Virus record (IMG/VR): IMGVR_UViG_3300017971_000008 | Coordinates: 1 to 64,000 of that record | Origin: a virus | Direction: 5' to 3' (one strand) | Length of the DNA: 64,000 nt | Part shown: piece by piece, positions 9,030 through 16,468 of the stretch | How the letters are laid out: every line of letters starts with the position of its first letter | Position numbering within the stretch: the first letter of the stretch is position 1 | Program-made: the position numbers and the translations under genes | The notes under the pieces: model-generated | What the model was told of the DNA's origin: nothing | The model's input: the letters and a program-made list of their open reading frames with translations, nothing else | The model's database searches: none

Positions 9030-9323
9030 ATGGAGGATACTAAATTACGAATAGGCGACGTTGTAAAAACTGTTTTTGGTGTGACTGGGGCTGTAGTGGG
9101 TTCTGTTAATGATTGGGTTATCGTAGAACACAATACTGGATTGGCTTATTATAGGGAAAGTGAAGTGGGACATTCAACCTGTCCTATATGCAACACGATA
9201 GACCTTGACGGACTTGAAGCTTGCTCTGGTTGTTATATGCAAGTGGTTACAGAATTAGCCAAAGTCAAAAAAGAGAATAAGGCGCTTCGAGAGACTATTG
9301 CAAGAGGCGATCACACCATTTAA
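9030..9323 (+). CDS. Small zinc-binding protein
   Basis: 97 residues after AATGGAGG. An N-terminal SH3/KOW-like beta segment (IGDVVKTVFGVTGAVVGSV) is followed by CPIC and CSGC pairs (a zinc knuckle near 52-71) and a terminal helix. Lower GC than its neighbours. Function unknown. Confidence 0.65.
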   Translation: MEDTKLRIGDVVKTVFGVTGAVVGSVNDWVIVEHNTGLAYYRESEVGHSTCPICNTIDLDGLEACSGCYMQVVTELAKVKKENKALRETIARGDHTI

Positions 9324-9348
9324 GCACGGTTTGTAAGGAGGAAGACCG

Positions 9349-9561
9349 ATGAACATTTATGATTGGAAATGTCCAAAATGTGATCGAACTTGGCGTATAA
9401 TTTCTTTTCCTCATCGATGTACTTGCGGTTATTTGAATGACAGCGAAGCGTTGCGACTGCATTTAAACGCACAATTTGATGATGATAGCGGAAGCGAAGG
9501 CTATTCACATTATCACGAAACAGGAAGTGCCTGTTATTTGGGATGTAATTTCAGGCGATAA
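9349..9561 (+). CDS. Small zinc-ribbon protein
   Basis: 70 residues after AGGAGG. The N-terminus WKCPKCDRTWRI...HRCTCGY has a CxxC...CxC zinc ribbon. AT-rich like the preceding gene, so the pair 9030-9561 may be a recent insertion in the operon. Confidence 0.6.
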   Translation: MNIYDWKCPKCDRTWRIISFPHRCTCGYLNDSEALRLHLNAQFDDDSGSEGYSHYHETGSACYLGCNFRR

Positions 9562-9579
9562 TAGCAAGGAGGAAGTCCA

Positions 9580-10488
9580 ATGAAAGAACGATACGTAGCA
9601 AAGAATTTCAGACCGGCCACATTGGATTTGATTGAGATCTGTGAGGGCATCCTGAACGATTATGCCGCAGATGGGTATGATTTGACGCTTCGGCAGCTGT
9701 ACTACCAGCTCGTGTCCAGGGACATCATTCCCAACAGTCAGAAAGAATACTCCAGGCTGGGTTCCATTGTGAACGATGCTCGACTGGCCGGTTTGCTGGA
9801 CTGGGAGCAGATTGTGGACCGTGGCAGAAAAACGGTGGAGAACTCTCACTGGACCGACCCGAGCGCCATATTACGCTCCGCAGCCGCCTCATTCGCCATC
9901 GACAAGTGGGAGGCCCAACCCTACTACGTCGAGGTCATGTGCGAGAAGCAGGCCCTGGAAGGGGTCTTGGCGCCCGTCTGTGAGCGTCTGGATATTCCTT
10001 TCTCCTCGAACAAAGGGTACTCGTCCCAGAGCTTCATGTGGCGCAAGGGTAAGAACCTTTTGAGGAAGGTGCGGAGGGGCAAGGAAATTCTGCTGCTCTA
10101 TCTCGGTGATCACGATCCTTCAGGATTGGATATGGACAGAGACATCAAGGACCGGCTTTCCATGTTCGTGGGTAATAGTGACCGTCTGCATGTGGAGAAT
10201 CTGGACTTGAATCGGGTGGCTTTGACGATGGATCAGATCGAAGAGTTCAACCCGCCGCCGAACCCGGCGAAGATTACGGACAGCCGTGCCAAGGAGTACA
10301 TCAAGAAGCACGGTGACGAGAGCTGGGAGCTGGATGCCTTGGAGCCGCGGATATTGGCAGCGTTAGTCGAGGACGCTGTTTTCGGGGTGCGGGACGAGGA
10401 TCTCTGGATGGAAGCTCTGGCGAAGGAGCAGGCCATGACCGAGAGCCTGAAGGGCCTTGCGGACGAGTATAAGGATAAGGAATGGTAA
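9580..10488 (+). CDS. Spo11/Topo VI-A-like TOPRIM protein
   Basis: 302 residues with an AGGAGG site. LRQLYYQL (38-45) matches the R-x-x-Y-Y active-site signature of topoisomerase VI subunit A and Spo11. The TOPRIM metal site is represented by the Glu in VMCEKQAL (E122) and DHD in YLGDHDPSG (D177, D179). These enzymes break duplex DNA through a tyrosyl linkage. No B-type (GHKL ATPase) partner is visible in the window. It is shorter than archaeal Topo VI-A (about 360-390). A free-standing DNA-breaking or nicking role is inferred. Confidence 0.8.
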   Translation: MKERYVAKNFRPATLDLIEICEGILNDYAADGYDLTLRQLYYQLVSRDIIPNSQKEYSRLGSIVNDARLAGLLDWEQIVDRGRKTVENSHWTDPSAILRSAAASFAIDKWEAQPYYVEVMCEKQALEGVLAPVCERLDIPFSSNKGYSSQSFMWRKGKNLLRKVRRGKEILLLYLGDHDPSGLDMDRDIKDRLSMFVGNSDRLHVENLDLNRVALTMDQIEEFNPPPNPAKITDSRAKEYIKKHGDESWELDALEPRILAALVEDAVFGVRDEDLWMEALAKEQAMTESLKGLADEYKDKEW

Positions 10489-10561
10489 TCACCTTCAACT
10501 TTAGAGAACCCACACGGCTTATTGTACACTGGTGCTTGGAGATTTTTGCCCAGAGGAGCCC

Positions 10562-11215
10562 ATGGAATTATTCTCTGAAATATCGAAGATTGCAAGGAAA
10601 AGAGCCATGCGTAAAAAGTCCATGAAGGATTACGATATCTTCCTGGAGGTGGCGAAGAGGTACGCCCAGACCACAGATACCACAACGCTTGCCCCGGATG
10701 ACATTCAAGTAGGTCAATCTGTGTTCGATCCAAACGATGAGGAGTTCATCGTTTTGGAGTCGGAAGATGCGGCCACCACCAAGGTGCTGATGCCTGCCGA
10801 GCAGCTCAACACAGGAGGCCTCCCGGAGAGCGTCCAGACCGTGGATGACGTTGCTCTTGAGTCAGACTATACTCTACAGCCCAGTGGCGCCCAGACGGGT
10901 GTGACGGCCTTCCACAAGGTACTGCCCGAGTTCCGGGAGAAAAAGCGGGCGGGAGTTTTGAAGGAGTTTCAGAAGAAAGCCCAGGCGACTCCCCAGGACA
11001 TTATGTTGGAGAAGATCCAGGAGTTGCAGGAGGAGTTCCAGTATGCAGCCTACGCTCTTGTGGGTGCGTTGGCTGACTACTCAAACAACGGTGATCTCAA
11101 TAAGCTGGATTTGGAACTTTCCAAGTTGAGAGTGGAAGGCATCCCGGATGAGGGCTTGGGGGTATCGGACCTGCGGGATCTGGTCGATGATGTCATGAGG
11201 GCTGAGGAAGTTTAA
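10562..11215 (+). CDS. Multi-module small virion-type protein with two A-Q motifs
   Basis: Start chosen at 10562 (GAGGAGCCC upstream). The N-terminus MELFSEISKIARKRAMRKKS is a basic amphipathic helix. KRYAQTT (32-38) and FQKKAQAT (136-143) carry the same [K/R]-x-A-Q motif that ends the leaders of the following genes. The segments between are acidic, and residues 145-217 look all-helical. Interpreted as a leader plus two cargo modules. First gene of the 10.5-15.3 kb cluster. Confidence 0.65.
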   Translation: MELFSEISKIARKRAMRKKSMKDYDIFLEVAKRYAQTTDTTTLAPDDIQVGQSVFDPNDEEFIVLESEDAATTKVLMPAEQLNTGGLPESVQTVDDVALESDYTLQPSGAQTGVTAFHKVLPEFREKKRAGVLKEFQKKAQATPQDIMLEKIQELQEEFQYAAYALVGALADYSNNGDLNKLDLELSKLRVEGIPDEGLGVSDLRDLVDDVMRAEEV

Positions 11216-11269
11216 GGTTATGTTTAAGAAATCGGACATATTCCATTTTATCCTTTATGAGGTTAAACT

Positions 11270-11539
11270 ATGAGGAATCGCAGAAACCCACGCTGCTCAA
11301 GCCCCGGAGAGAATCGGGCCGGTTCTAAGTTTAAGGCTAAGTTTAATTACAGGAGATCCCAGGACGTGGACGGGTTCAGGTTCGGTGAAGATGGCTACAT
11401 GGAAGTAATGGATGCCATCGTGGAGATGGTTGAGAACGGATACGGGGTCGTGGACATCATGCTCAACATCGGTGAGAGGTTTCCGCGGGAAATGGCAACA
11501 AAGGTGCTTGAGGAAGCACGAGCGCAGGGAATCTTATGA
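11270..11539 (+). CDS. Hypothetical protein (89 aa)
   Basis: ATG after TATGAGG. The basic N-terminus (MRNRRNPRCSSPGENRAGSKFKAKFNYRR) is followed by an acidic helical domain. Its stop overlaps the next start. Not recognised; it lacks the MKLKGL leader but has the same basic-then-acidic layout as its neighbours. Confidence 0.65.
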   Translation: MRNRRNPRCSSPGENRAGSKFKAKFNYRRSQDVDGFRFGEDGYMEVMDAIVEMVENGYGVVDIMLNIGERFPREMATKVLEEARAQGIL

Positions 11540-11814
11540 AACTCAAAGGCCTCACGGATAAGTCGGTAAAGAGGGTGGCCAAGGCTACCAAGACCCGAGA
11601 GGATATTTTGAGTATGGCTCAGTCGAATGCGGAAATGGCAATTGACCAGGCTTATGAACCAGATTTTGAGGATCTCCAGGATGCGATAGACTCTTACTAT
11701 GAGAATGCAGCAGACACGATGGCGGAATGGGGTTTTACCGTGTCAGACCGTGAATGGGATCTCATGTACGATGAATACTTTGCTACCGTAGAACGACTTC
11801 GGGGAGACCAATGA
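11536..11814 (+). CDS. Leader-bearing small acidic protein (MKLKGL class)
   Basis: 92 residues, start inside an ATGA overlap. The N-terminal leader MKLKGLTDKSVKRVAKATK is nearly identical to those of the genes at 11811-13526 and 46735-50411, while the remainder is unrelated and acidic. A possible cleavage context is LSMAQSNAE (residues 30-38). Paralogous leader on a different cargo. Confidence 0.7.
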   Translation: MKLKGLTDKSVKRVAKATKTREDILSMAQSNAEMAIDQAYEPDFEDLQDAIDSYYENAADTMAEWGFTVSDREWDLMYDEYFATVERLRGDQ

Positions 11815-12224
11815 AACTCAAAGGCCTCACGGATAAGTCTATCAGCCGTATTGCGGACATGTTCGAGGTACCTTATTCCAAGAGCTACAAGAACAAGATG
11901 GACGAGCTGGAGGCATACCAGCCAGCTGATGAGGAGCTGGTGGACCTGGCAGAGGTACTTTACGGTTGCATCGATGACGAGGATACCTGGGTACCTCAGG
12001 TGACGAATTCCAGGATACCGACCAGGAGTGATAACAATGTGGAGTCGGTGAGGTTCTACATGAATGTCGCCGCCGACGATATGGGCCGAGGTTTGGATTG
12101 GCTGGGTGCTTTGGCGAAACTGTGGGCAGTACATTCGGCCACCGGGTACACCCATGCCATAGATGAGCTGCACGGAAGGTGCTGTGTTCAGGAGGAAGAG
12201 GATGAGACTCAAGGGATTATCTGA
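11811..12224 (+). CDS. Leader-bearing small acidic protein (MKLKGL class)
   Basis: 137 residues. The leader MKLKGLTDKSISRIADMF is followed by an unrelated mixed alpha/beta cargo. The first 20 nucleotides are identical to those of the preceding gene, suggesting leader duplication. No obvious A-Q site follows the leader. The next start lies inside its 3' end. Confidence 0.68.
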   Translation: MKLKGLTDKSISRIADMFEVPYSKSYKNKMDELEAYQPADEELVDLAEVLYGCIDDEDTWVPQVTNSRIPTRSDNNVESVRFYMNVAADDMGRGLDWLGALAKLWAVHSATGYTHAIDELHGRCCVQEEEDETQGII

Positions 12225-12582
12225 TGAAGGTGTTAAGAGGGTGGCAGGTACCTTGCGAAAGACTGCGGACCTGGCTCCCAAGGACTTCATGACGGATATC
12301 GTGGTGAGTGATGACGGTTGGGGGTACTACCTGATTTACGAGAAGGCCGACGATTCCTTGTACGTTTTCAGAGATGACAGGGACGCCGAGGAGGATAAGA
12401 CTTTCAGTCTTGAGGTTGTCTGGGATGGGGTGGAACTCGAAGGTACCTTGGAGGACTGGGACGCTTTCAATGCGATTGATTGGGAAACCAAGAAAGGTCT
12501 CGCCGATGCCTTGGAGAAAGAGCTGAAGGATGTTGAGGAGGGGGAGCAGACCCGTAAGGAATATCTGAGAAGAGGTTGGTGA
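12202..12582 (+). CDS. Leader-bearing small acidic protein (MKLKGL class)
   Basis: Start set at 12202, where AGGAGGAAGAGG precedes the leader MRLKGLSDEGVKRVAGTLR; a further-upstream ATG at 12163 would overlap the previous gene unnecessarily. The cargo is an acidic 105-residue domain with a WGYYLIYEKAD beta region. 126 residues, function unknown. Confidence 0.68.
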   Translation: MRLKGLSDEGVKRVAGTLRKTADLAPKDFMTDIVVSDDGWGYYLIYEKADDSLYVFRDDRDAEEDKTFSLEVVWDGVELEGTLEDWDAFNAIDWETKKGLADALEKELKDVEEGEQTRKEYLRRGW

Positions 12583-12977
12583 TGAAACTTAAAGGATTAT
12601 CTAACAAAGGTGTGAAGCGGGTAGCTTCTGTCATTAAAGGATATGGCCAGCGCGATCCTCAGAATGCTGTGGGCATAAGCGCATTTGAGGTCTTCGGAGA
12701 CTCCGTTGATGCCTACCAAGAGTTTGCCTGGAACTATTTTGATAGAGGCCCGGAGGGCGGTATTGAGCTTCCGCAGACTTCTCTCGATAAAGAGATGATC
12801 ATGTATGCCATGCAGGAGCATGTTGACGAGACCACCCAGCCGGGAGGTCCTGGGAGAGCTTTGGGGACAGGTGAGTACCTTGAGCTGGAGGACGCTGGGT
12901 ACTACCTTGAAACTGTCATTGAGGAGCTTGAAATACTCCCCATGACCGACGAGGAGCTTTACGGGAGCCCGTATTGA
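12582..12977 (+). CDS. Leader-bearing small acidic protein (MKLKGL class)
   Basis: The TGATG overlap sets the start at 12582. The leader MKLKGLSNKGVKRVASVIKG continues into YGQRDPQ, then an acidic helical cargo. 131 residues. Stop and next start overlap again. Confidence 0.68.
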   Translation: MKLKGLSNKGVKRVASVIKGYGQRDPQNAVGISAFEVFGDSVDAYQEFAWNYFDRGPEGGIELPQTSLDKEMIMYAMQEHVDETTQPGGPGRALGTGEYLELEDAGYYLETVIEELEILPMTDEELYGSPY

Positions 12978-13210
12978 TGAGCCAGAAGGATAACATCATC
13001 GCTACCACTGAAGGGATACTGGACGCCTTGAGGGCACTCACAGGGCGTCTCTATGATGCTTTGGAGAGGTACCGGGAGGATGATGATGTGGAATCTTTGG
13101 GTGAGGAGATAGAGGACCAGGTGGACTATATGATACCGGATGTGGCCACGGTCATGAAAGACCTTGCTTTGGACATCAGTCTTGAGGCTGTTGAAACTTT
13201 GGAGGATTAG
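12977..13210 (+). CDS. Small acidic helical protein without leader
   Basis: 77 residues from the ATG at 12977 inside a TGATGA overlap. Predominantly helical and acidic (LYDALERYREDDDVESLGEEIEDQVDY). It lacks the basic leader, unlike the genes on either side, which argues that the leader is not simply a cluster-wide artefact. Confidence 0.65.
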   Translation: MSQKDNIIATTEGILDALRALTGRLYDALERYREDDDVESLGEEIEDQVDYMIPDVATVMKDLALDISLEAVETLED

Positions 13211-13214
13211 GGAA

Positions 13215-13529
13215 ATGCGTTTAAAAGGATTATCAGAAAAGGGTGTCCAGCAGGTTGCCAGGACGATTAAGGGACAGGATACCTATGAGTGGCAGTACGG
13301 TACTGAGATAGACCCCCTGGCCACCGCAGTACACAACGATTTGAATGATGCCGAGGCTTATGCCAAGGAGCTTGTCTCGGATGTTGACGCTATTCTGTAT
13401 TCAGCTACCTCACCCCATCAGGAAGTGAAGGACTGGGTACATGAAGTTCGTTGGGCCGCTGAAAAAGCACAGGCTCTCGTTAACCTTTTGGAGATGGTTG
13501 CTGATACATTAGAGGAGGGTAGTCAATGA
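13215..13529 (+). CDS. Leader-bearing small acidic protein (MKLKGL class)
   Basis: Start at 13215, where the leader MRLKGLSEKGVQQVARTIKG begins; the longer upstream frame is not needed. The leader ends ...TIKGQ|DTYEW, and TYEW also follows the A-Q motif at residue 516 of the long protein ending at 2211, suggesting related cargo or site context. 104 residues, helical cargo. Confidence 0.7.
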   Translation: MRLKGLSEKGVQQVARTIKGQDTYEWQYGTEIDPLATAVHNDLNDAEAYAKELVSDVDAILYSATSPHQEVKDWVHEVRWAAEKAQALVNLLEMVADTLEEGSQ

Positions 13530-14002
13530 GACTCAAAGGAATCACAGGACAGGGCATTCAACGGGTTGCCAGGACGATTAAGGCTCAGGGTGAAGGGCTT
13601 ACCATGTTTGACCTGGACACCTTCGCACAGGCCTATGTAGAAGCCATGCTGTGGTCCTCCTCCACCATGGAGGATGATGCAGAGATGTTCGGTGAGGAGT
13701 TTGCCGAGAACCTGGATGACTTGGTAGGGTTCATTGACATGTCTCCTGAGGCGGTAGCCCAGGTGAAAGAGGACTGTGATCAGTTCCAGGAGGAGAATGC
13801 GGAACTTCTCGATCAGGTGTCGGAGGAGTTCGGGGTTGGCGACGACCAACACGGCCATGATTTCTGGCTTACTAGAGCAGGTCATGGTGCTGGGTTCTGG
13901 GACCGCGGTTACGGTGACTTGGGGGAGAGGCTGTCGGACGCCGCCCGGAAGTTTGGGCATATCGATCCTTATATCGGTGATGACAAGAAAGTCTATTTTT
14001 GA
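13526..14002 (+). CDS. Leader-bearing small acidic protein (MKLKGL class)
   Basis: 158 residues. The leader MRLKGITGQGIQRVARTIKA is followed by Q|GEGLTMFDLD. The nucleotide stretch coding GVQQVARTIKG/GIQRVARTIKA is very similar to that of the preceding gene (GGTTGCCAGGACGATTAAGG in both), consistent with recent leader duplication. The cargo contains HGHDFWLTRAGHGAGFWDRGYGD, which resembles a short DUF seen in phage proteins. Confidence 0.7.
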   Translation: MRLKGITGQGIQRVARTIKAQGEGLTMFDLDTFAQAYVEAMLWSSSTMEDDAEMFGEEFAENLDDLVGFIDMSPEAVAQVKEDCDQFQEENAELLDQVSEEFGVGDDQHGHDFWLTRAGHGAGFWDRGYGDLGERLSDAARKFGHIDPYIGDDKKVYF

Positions 14003-14003
14003 A

Positions 14004-14060
14004 AAAAGAACCTAAAAATATATCCAGGTTGTCAGATCTCTGGTATACCTTCCGTCTGAG
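14004..14060 (+). promoter_or_regulatory. Promoter region with partial AAAAAAGAACCT...AGGTTGTCAG element
   Basis: AAAAAAGAACCT and AGGTTGTCAG resemble the elements at 5229 and 24392. TCTGGTATACCTTCC downstream gives an extended -10 (TGGTATACC). It precedes the gene at 14078. Confidence 0.45.
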
Positions 14061-14077
14061 TAGGTAAGGAGGTCAGC

Positions 14078-14359
14078 ATGACAATTTTTCAAGAAGGCGG
14101 CATCAGGGTTTACGATGAGAACACCAAGGAAACCTGGGACGGTATCAGGGAGCCTTCAGAGGCATTCTTAGAGAGGCTCTCAGATGTGTCTGTGAACGCC
14201 GAGATGGCCTATGCCGAGGTTATCCTGGAGTTCTTCAAGACCCTGGAACCCGAGGACCGTGATGAGGCCCTGGAATGGTTTGAGAACCATTACGAGAACG
14301 ATACGGCCATGCTGTCCGAGATAGTAAACTGGATTCGCCGTGGCCTGAGGGACTGGTAA
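14078..14359 (+). CDS. Small acidic helical protein
   Basis: 93 residues after AAGGAGG. Acidic, all-helical, no leader. First gene after the regulatory element at 14004. Function unknown. Confidence 0.65.
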   Translation: MTIFQEGGIRVYDENTKETWDGIREPSEAFLERLSDVSVNAEMAYAEVILEFFKTLEPEDRDEALEWFENHYENDTAMLSEIVNWIRRGLRDW

Positions 14360-14370
14360 AGGAGGTTCAA

Positions 14371-14667
14371 ATGAGACACGAGGACTTCATAAAAGGTGTG
14401 AACAAGAACGCAGCTAGGGCAGTTCGTAGACGTGGTGATGCCTTGAACACTTCATACGAGGCTCAGGTGGATGTACTGAAGGGCTTTCTTGCGGAGAGGC
14501 TAGATGGTATTCAACGTGAGTTGAGTGAAGGTCCCGCAGCTGAACGTCTACCGGAAGTTTTGACAGACATGTCGGAGTTAGCAGAGTCCCTGAAGTCTCA
14601 ACTGAGCGTCTTGGATATGGAATACGAAACCCATCGAGAGATGTCCGATGCCGGGTTCACAGGATAG
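14371..14667 (+). CDS. Leader-bearing small protein (MRHEDFIKGV class)
   Basis: 98 residues after AAAGGAGG. The leader MRHEDFIKGVNKNAARAVRR is shared almost exactly by the next two genes and, as MKHSDFIKNVNQ, by the gene at 46356. The cargo is helical and acidic, unlike its neighbours' cargo. The EDFIK-x-V start recalls the T4 internal-protein capsid-targeting start (YQEFI), by analogy only. Confidence 0.7.
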   Translation: MRHEDFIKGVNKNAARAVRRRGDALNTSYEAQVDVLKGFLAERLDGIQRELSEGPAAERLPEVLTDMSELAESLKSQLSVLDMEYETHREMSDAGFTG

Positions 14668-14676
14668 GAGTAACCA

Positions 14677-15027
14677 ATGAGACACGAGGATTTCATAAAA
14701 GGTGTGAACAAGAACGCTGCCAAGGCCATCAGGGCTGATGTGGTTCAGCCGAAGGTTACCCAGGCCCGTATCATCTATGACGACAATTCAGACAACCCTG
14801 GGTGGTTCGTCCGGTACACTTTGTCGGATGGTCAGATACTTGATACGTCTTACGGGATGCCTGATGATCCTGAGTACCCCGAGAACGATTTGTACGATGC
14901 CGCCGACGATGCTTTATTCTATGAGGGCTATTCCCATGATGACGTAATCTATGAGATTGTAGGCGGCAATCCTGGTGAAGGTGATCCCGACCCAGAGGGT
15001 GTGTTCCCGGACGACATCTTAGACTGA
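14677..15027 (+). CDS. Leader-bearing small protein (MRHEDFIKGV class)
   Basis: 116 residues. The leader MRHEDFIKGVNKNAAKAIR differs in only a few codons from the preceding gene, then diverges into a beta-rich acidic cargo. VVQPKVTQARII (residues 21-32) holds candidate Q sites. Confidence 0.7.
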   Translation: MRHEDFIKGVNKNAAKAIRADVVQPKVTQARIIYDDNSDNPGWFVRYTLSDGQILDTSYGMPDDPEYPENDLYDAADDALFYEGYSHDDVIYEIVGGNPGEGDPDPEGVFPDDILD

Positions 15028-15046
15028 CAGAGACAAGGAGAGACCG

Positions 15047-15322
15047 ATGAGACATGAAGACTTCATCAAAGGTGTGAAGAAGAACGCTGTGAAGGCCAAG
15101 GTTGTGGTGGCCCAGGATGCAGAGAGTGGGCCTATCTACGACCACGCTTACACGGTGGCCTTCTCTGTCAAGACCCCACACGAAGCCCAGGACGTTACGG
15201 CTGAGGAGCTCCTGGATGGTTTGGCTGACCGGCTCAAGGATCTGGAAGCAACTGGCGAGGTTTTCGAGGCTGTCGGGATGCCCTACGACACTGCAAAAAT
15301 CGAGGATGGCTTCATCGAGTGA
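15047..15322 (+). CDS. Leader-bearing small protein (MRHEDFIKGV class)
   Basis: 91 residues after AAGGAGAG. The leader MRHEDFIKGVKKNAVKAKV is followed by VVAQ|DAESGPIYDHAY, a clear A-Q-D site. Acidic alpha/beta cargo. Last gene of the first leader cluster. Confidence 0.7.
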   Translation: MRHEDFIKGVKKNAVKAKVVVAQDAESGPIYDHAYTVAFSVKTPHEAQDVTAEELLDGLADRLKDLEATGEVFEAVGMPYDTAKIEDGFIE

Positions 15323-15388
15323 ACCTCCTCCTTTAATCCCCCCAACACCGTACATGGTACAATACCTTCCAGGAAAAGGAGGTACTCG

Positions 15389-16087
15389 ATGTACGAGTTC
15401 TACCCATTATGGAAACACAAATTCACAGGAGCGATTCTCCTGGGGATTCTGATTATATTCGTCACCGTGATGATGGTGACCAACGGCGCCAAAGTAAACC
15501 CGTTCACCACAACCCAGACACTCACCGCGGGAGGAGTTCTCTCAGGAACTCTACTGGTAACGACCACCATTCAAGCCATCGCAAGGTACATTCTCAGAAG
15601 AGGTATATTCCATTCCCACTTTGTCATTCTCCGGGATGGCCACACAACCAATGTTGTCTTCAGGTACGGCTCCGGGATAGCTTCCAAGTTGCTCAAGTTA
15701 TGGGATGTCATACCCAAGGAAGGTGAGATCCGCCCACTGCTGAGTGAAAGTGAGAAGCTCCTGGGGAAGGCGGCTCCAAGGGTAACCTTGAACAACTTAG
15801 ACCCTTACATCTTCGTGACGTTCAAAAGGCAGGGTACTTTGAAGAGTTGGGAATCCAGGGCGTCTCTCCTGCTGTGGCTGGCAGGTCTGAAGAGGTGGCA
15901 GTGGTGTGAGCTGGAATGGTTGAATGATGACCAGCACAATACCAGGACAGGGATGAGGAACCTTCTGAGACACGAGTTGGAGCATACCATGATTGCAAGG
16001 TCATATCCCATGTGGGAGGAGAGCATGCACCACAGGGTAATGGAGTTCTCCAGGATGGAGGAGGTCTTGGAGGATCATAATGGATGA
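15389..16087 (+). CDS. Integral membrane protein (two N-terminal segments)
   Basis: 232 residues after AAAGGAGG; an upstream promoter-like ATGGTACAATACC lies near 15353. Two hydrophobic segments (about 14-32 and 50-70) are followed by a soluble basic C-terminal domain with several Trp residues. No family recognised. It ends in a histidine-rich helix (MHHRVMEFSRMEEVLEDH). Confidence 0.7.
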   Translation: MYEFYPLWKHKFTGAILLGILIIFVTVMMVTNGAKVNPFTTTQTLTAGGVLSGTLLVTTTIQAIARYILRRGIFHSHFVILRDGHTTNVVFRYGSGIASKLLKLWDVIPKEGEIRPLLSESEKLLGKAAPRVTLNNLDPYIFVTFKRQGTLKSWESRASLLLWLAGLKRWQWCELEWLNDDQHNTRTGMRNLLRHELEHTMIARSYPMWEESMHHRVMEFSRMEEVLEDHNG

Positions 16088-16088
16088 G

Positions 16089-16361
16089 CTACTGATCGCA
16101 GTGTGAGCAGGGTTCCTTTGCAGTCGCCTCGTCCATAGGCGTTCCACACACATGGCAGGCGTACCCTCCGATGTCCAGGGCGGTGGTGAGTATCATCCTG
16201 CGGACAGGATCGTATGACCTGAGGTAGGTGACCTCCTCGTCGCTGGACAGCTCCTCGATGAGATGCTGGGCGGTGAGCTTCCTGATGGTGAGGATAGCTG
16301 GCTGGCCGTCGATGGTGGCCGTGTACGGGTCTTCAAACAATGGTGTGAAGTCCTGGGGCAT
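16089..16361 (-). CDS. Zinc-binding small protein on the opposite strand
   Basis: The only leftward gene I can support. On the minus strand, AGGAAGGAGGTACC sits directly before its ATG. The 90-residue product has a hydrophilic start, a regular alpha/beta body and a C-terminal CHVC...CSHC zinc site. It ends one base from the stop of the convergent gene at 16087. A promoter-like TTGTCA occurs upstream on the minus strand around 16410. The composition (PYTATIDGQPAILTIRKLT) looks like a real folded protein, similar in feel to tail-assembly chaperone-like or small regulatory proteins, but unassigned. Confidence 0.7.
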   Translation of the reverse strand: MPQDFTPLFEDPYTATIDGQPAILTIRKLTAQHLIEELSSDEEVTYLRSYDPVRRMILTTALDIGGYACHVCGTPMDEATAKEPCSHCDQ

Positions 16362-16430
16362 GGGGTACCTCCTTCCTATGGTAGGTATGACGGGGTGCAG
16401 GTACTTTTTCTGACAAATATGTGAATGGCT

Positions 16431-16453
16431 TCAAACTTTTTTGGTATCTTCCC
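16431..16453 (+). promoter_or_regulatory. TTTTTTGGTATCTT promoter-like element
   Basis: TCAAACTTTTTTGGTATCTT followed by CCC, one mismatch in the core from the family consensus, 16 bases before the start of the bL12-like gene, with AGGAGG between. Confidence 0.6.
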
Positions 16454-16468
16454 TATGAGGAGGTACCG

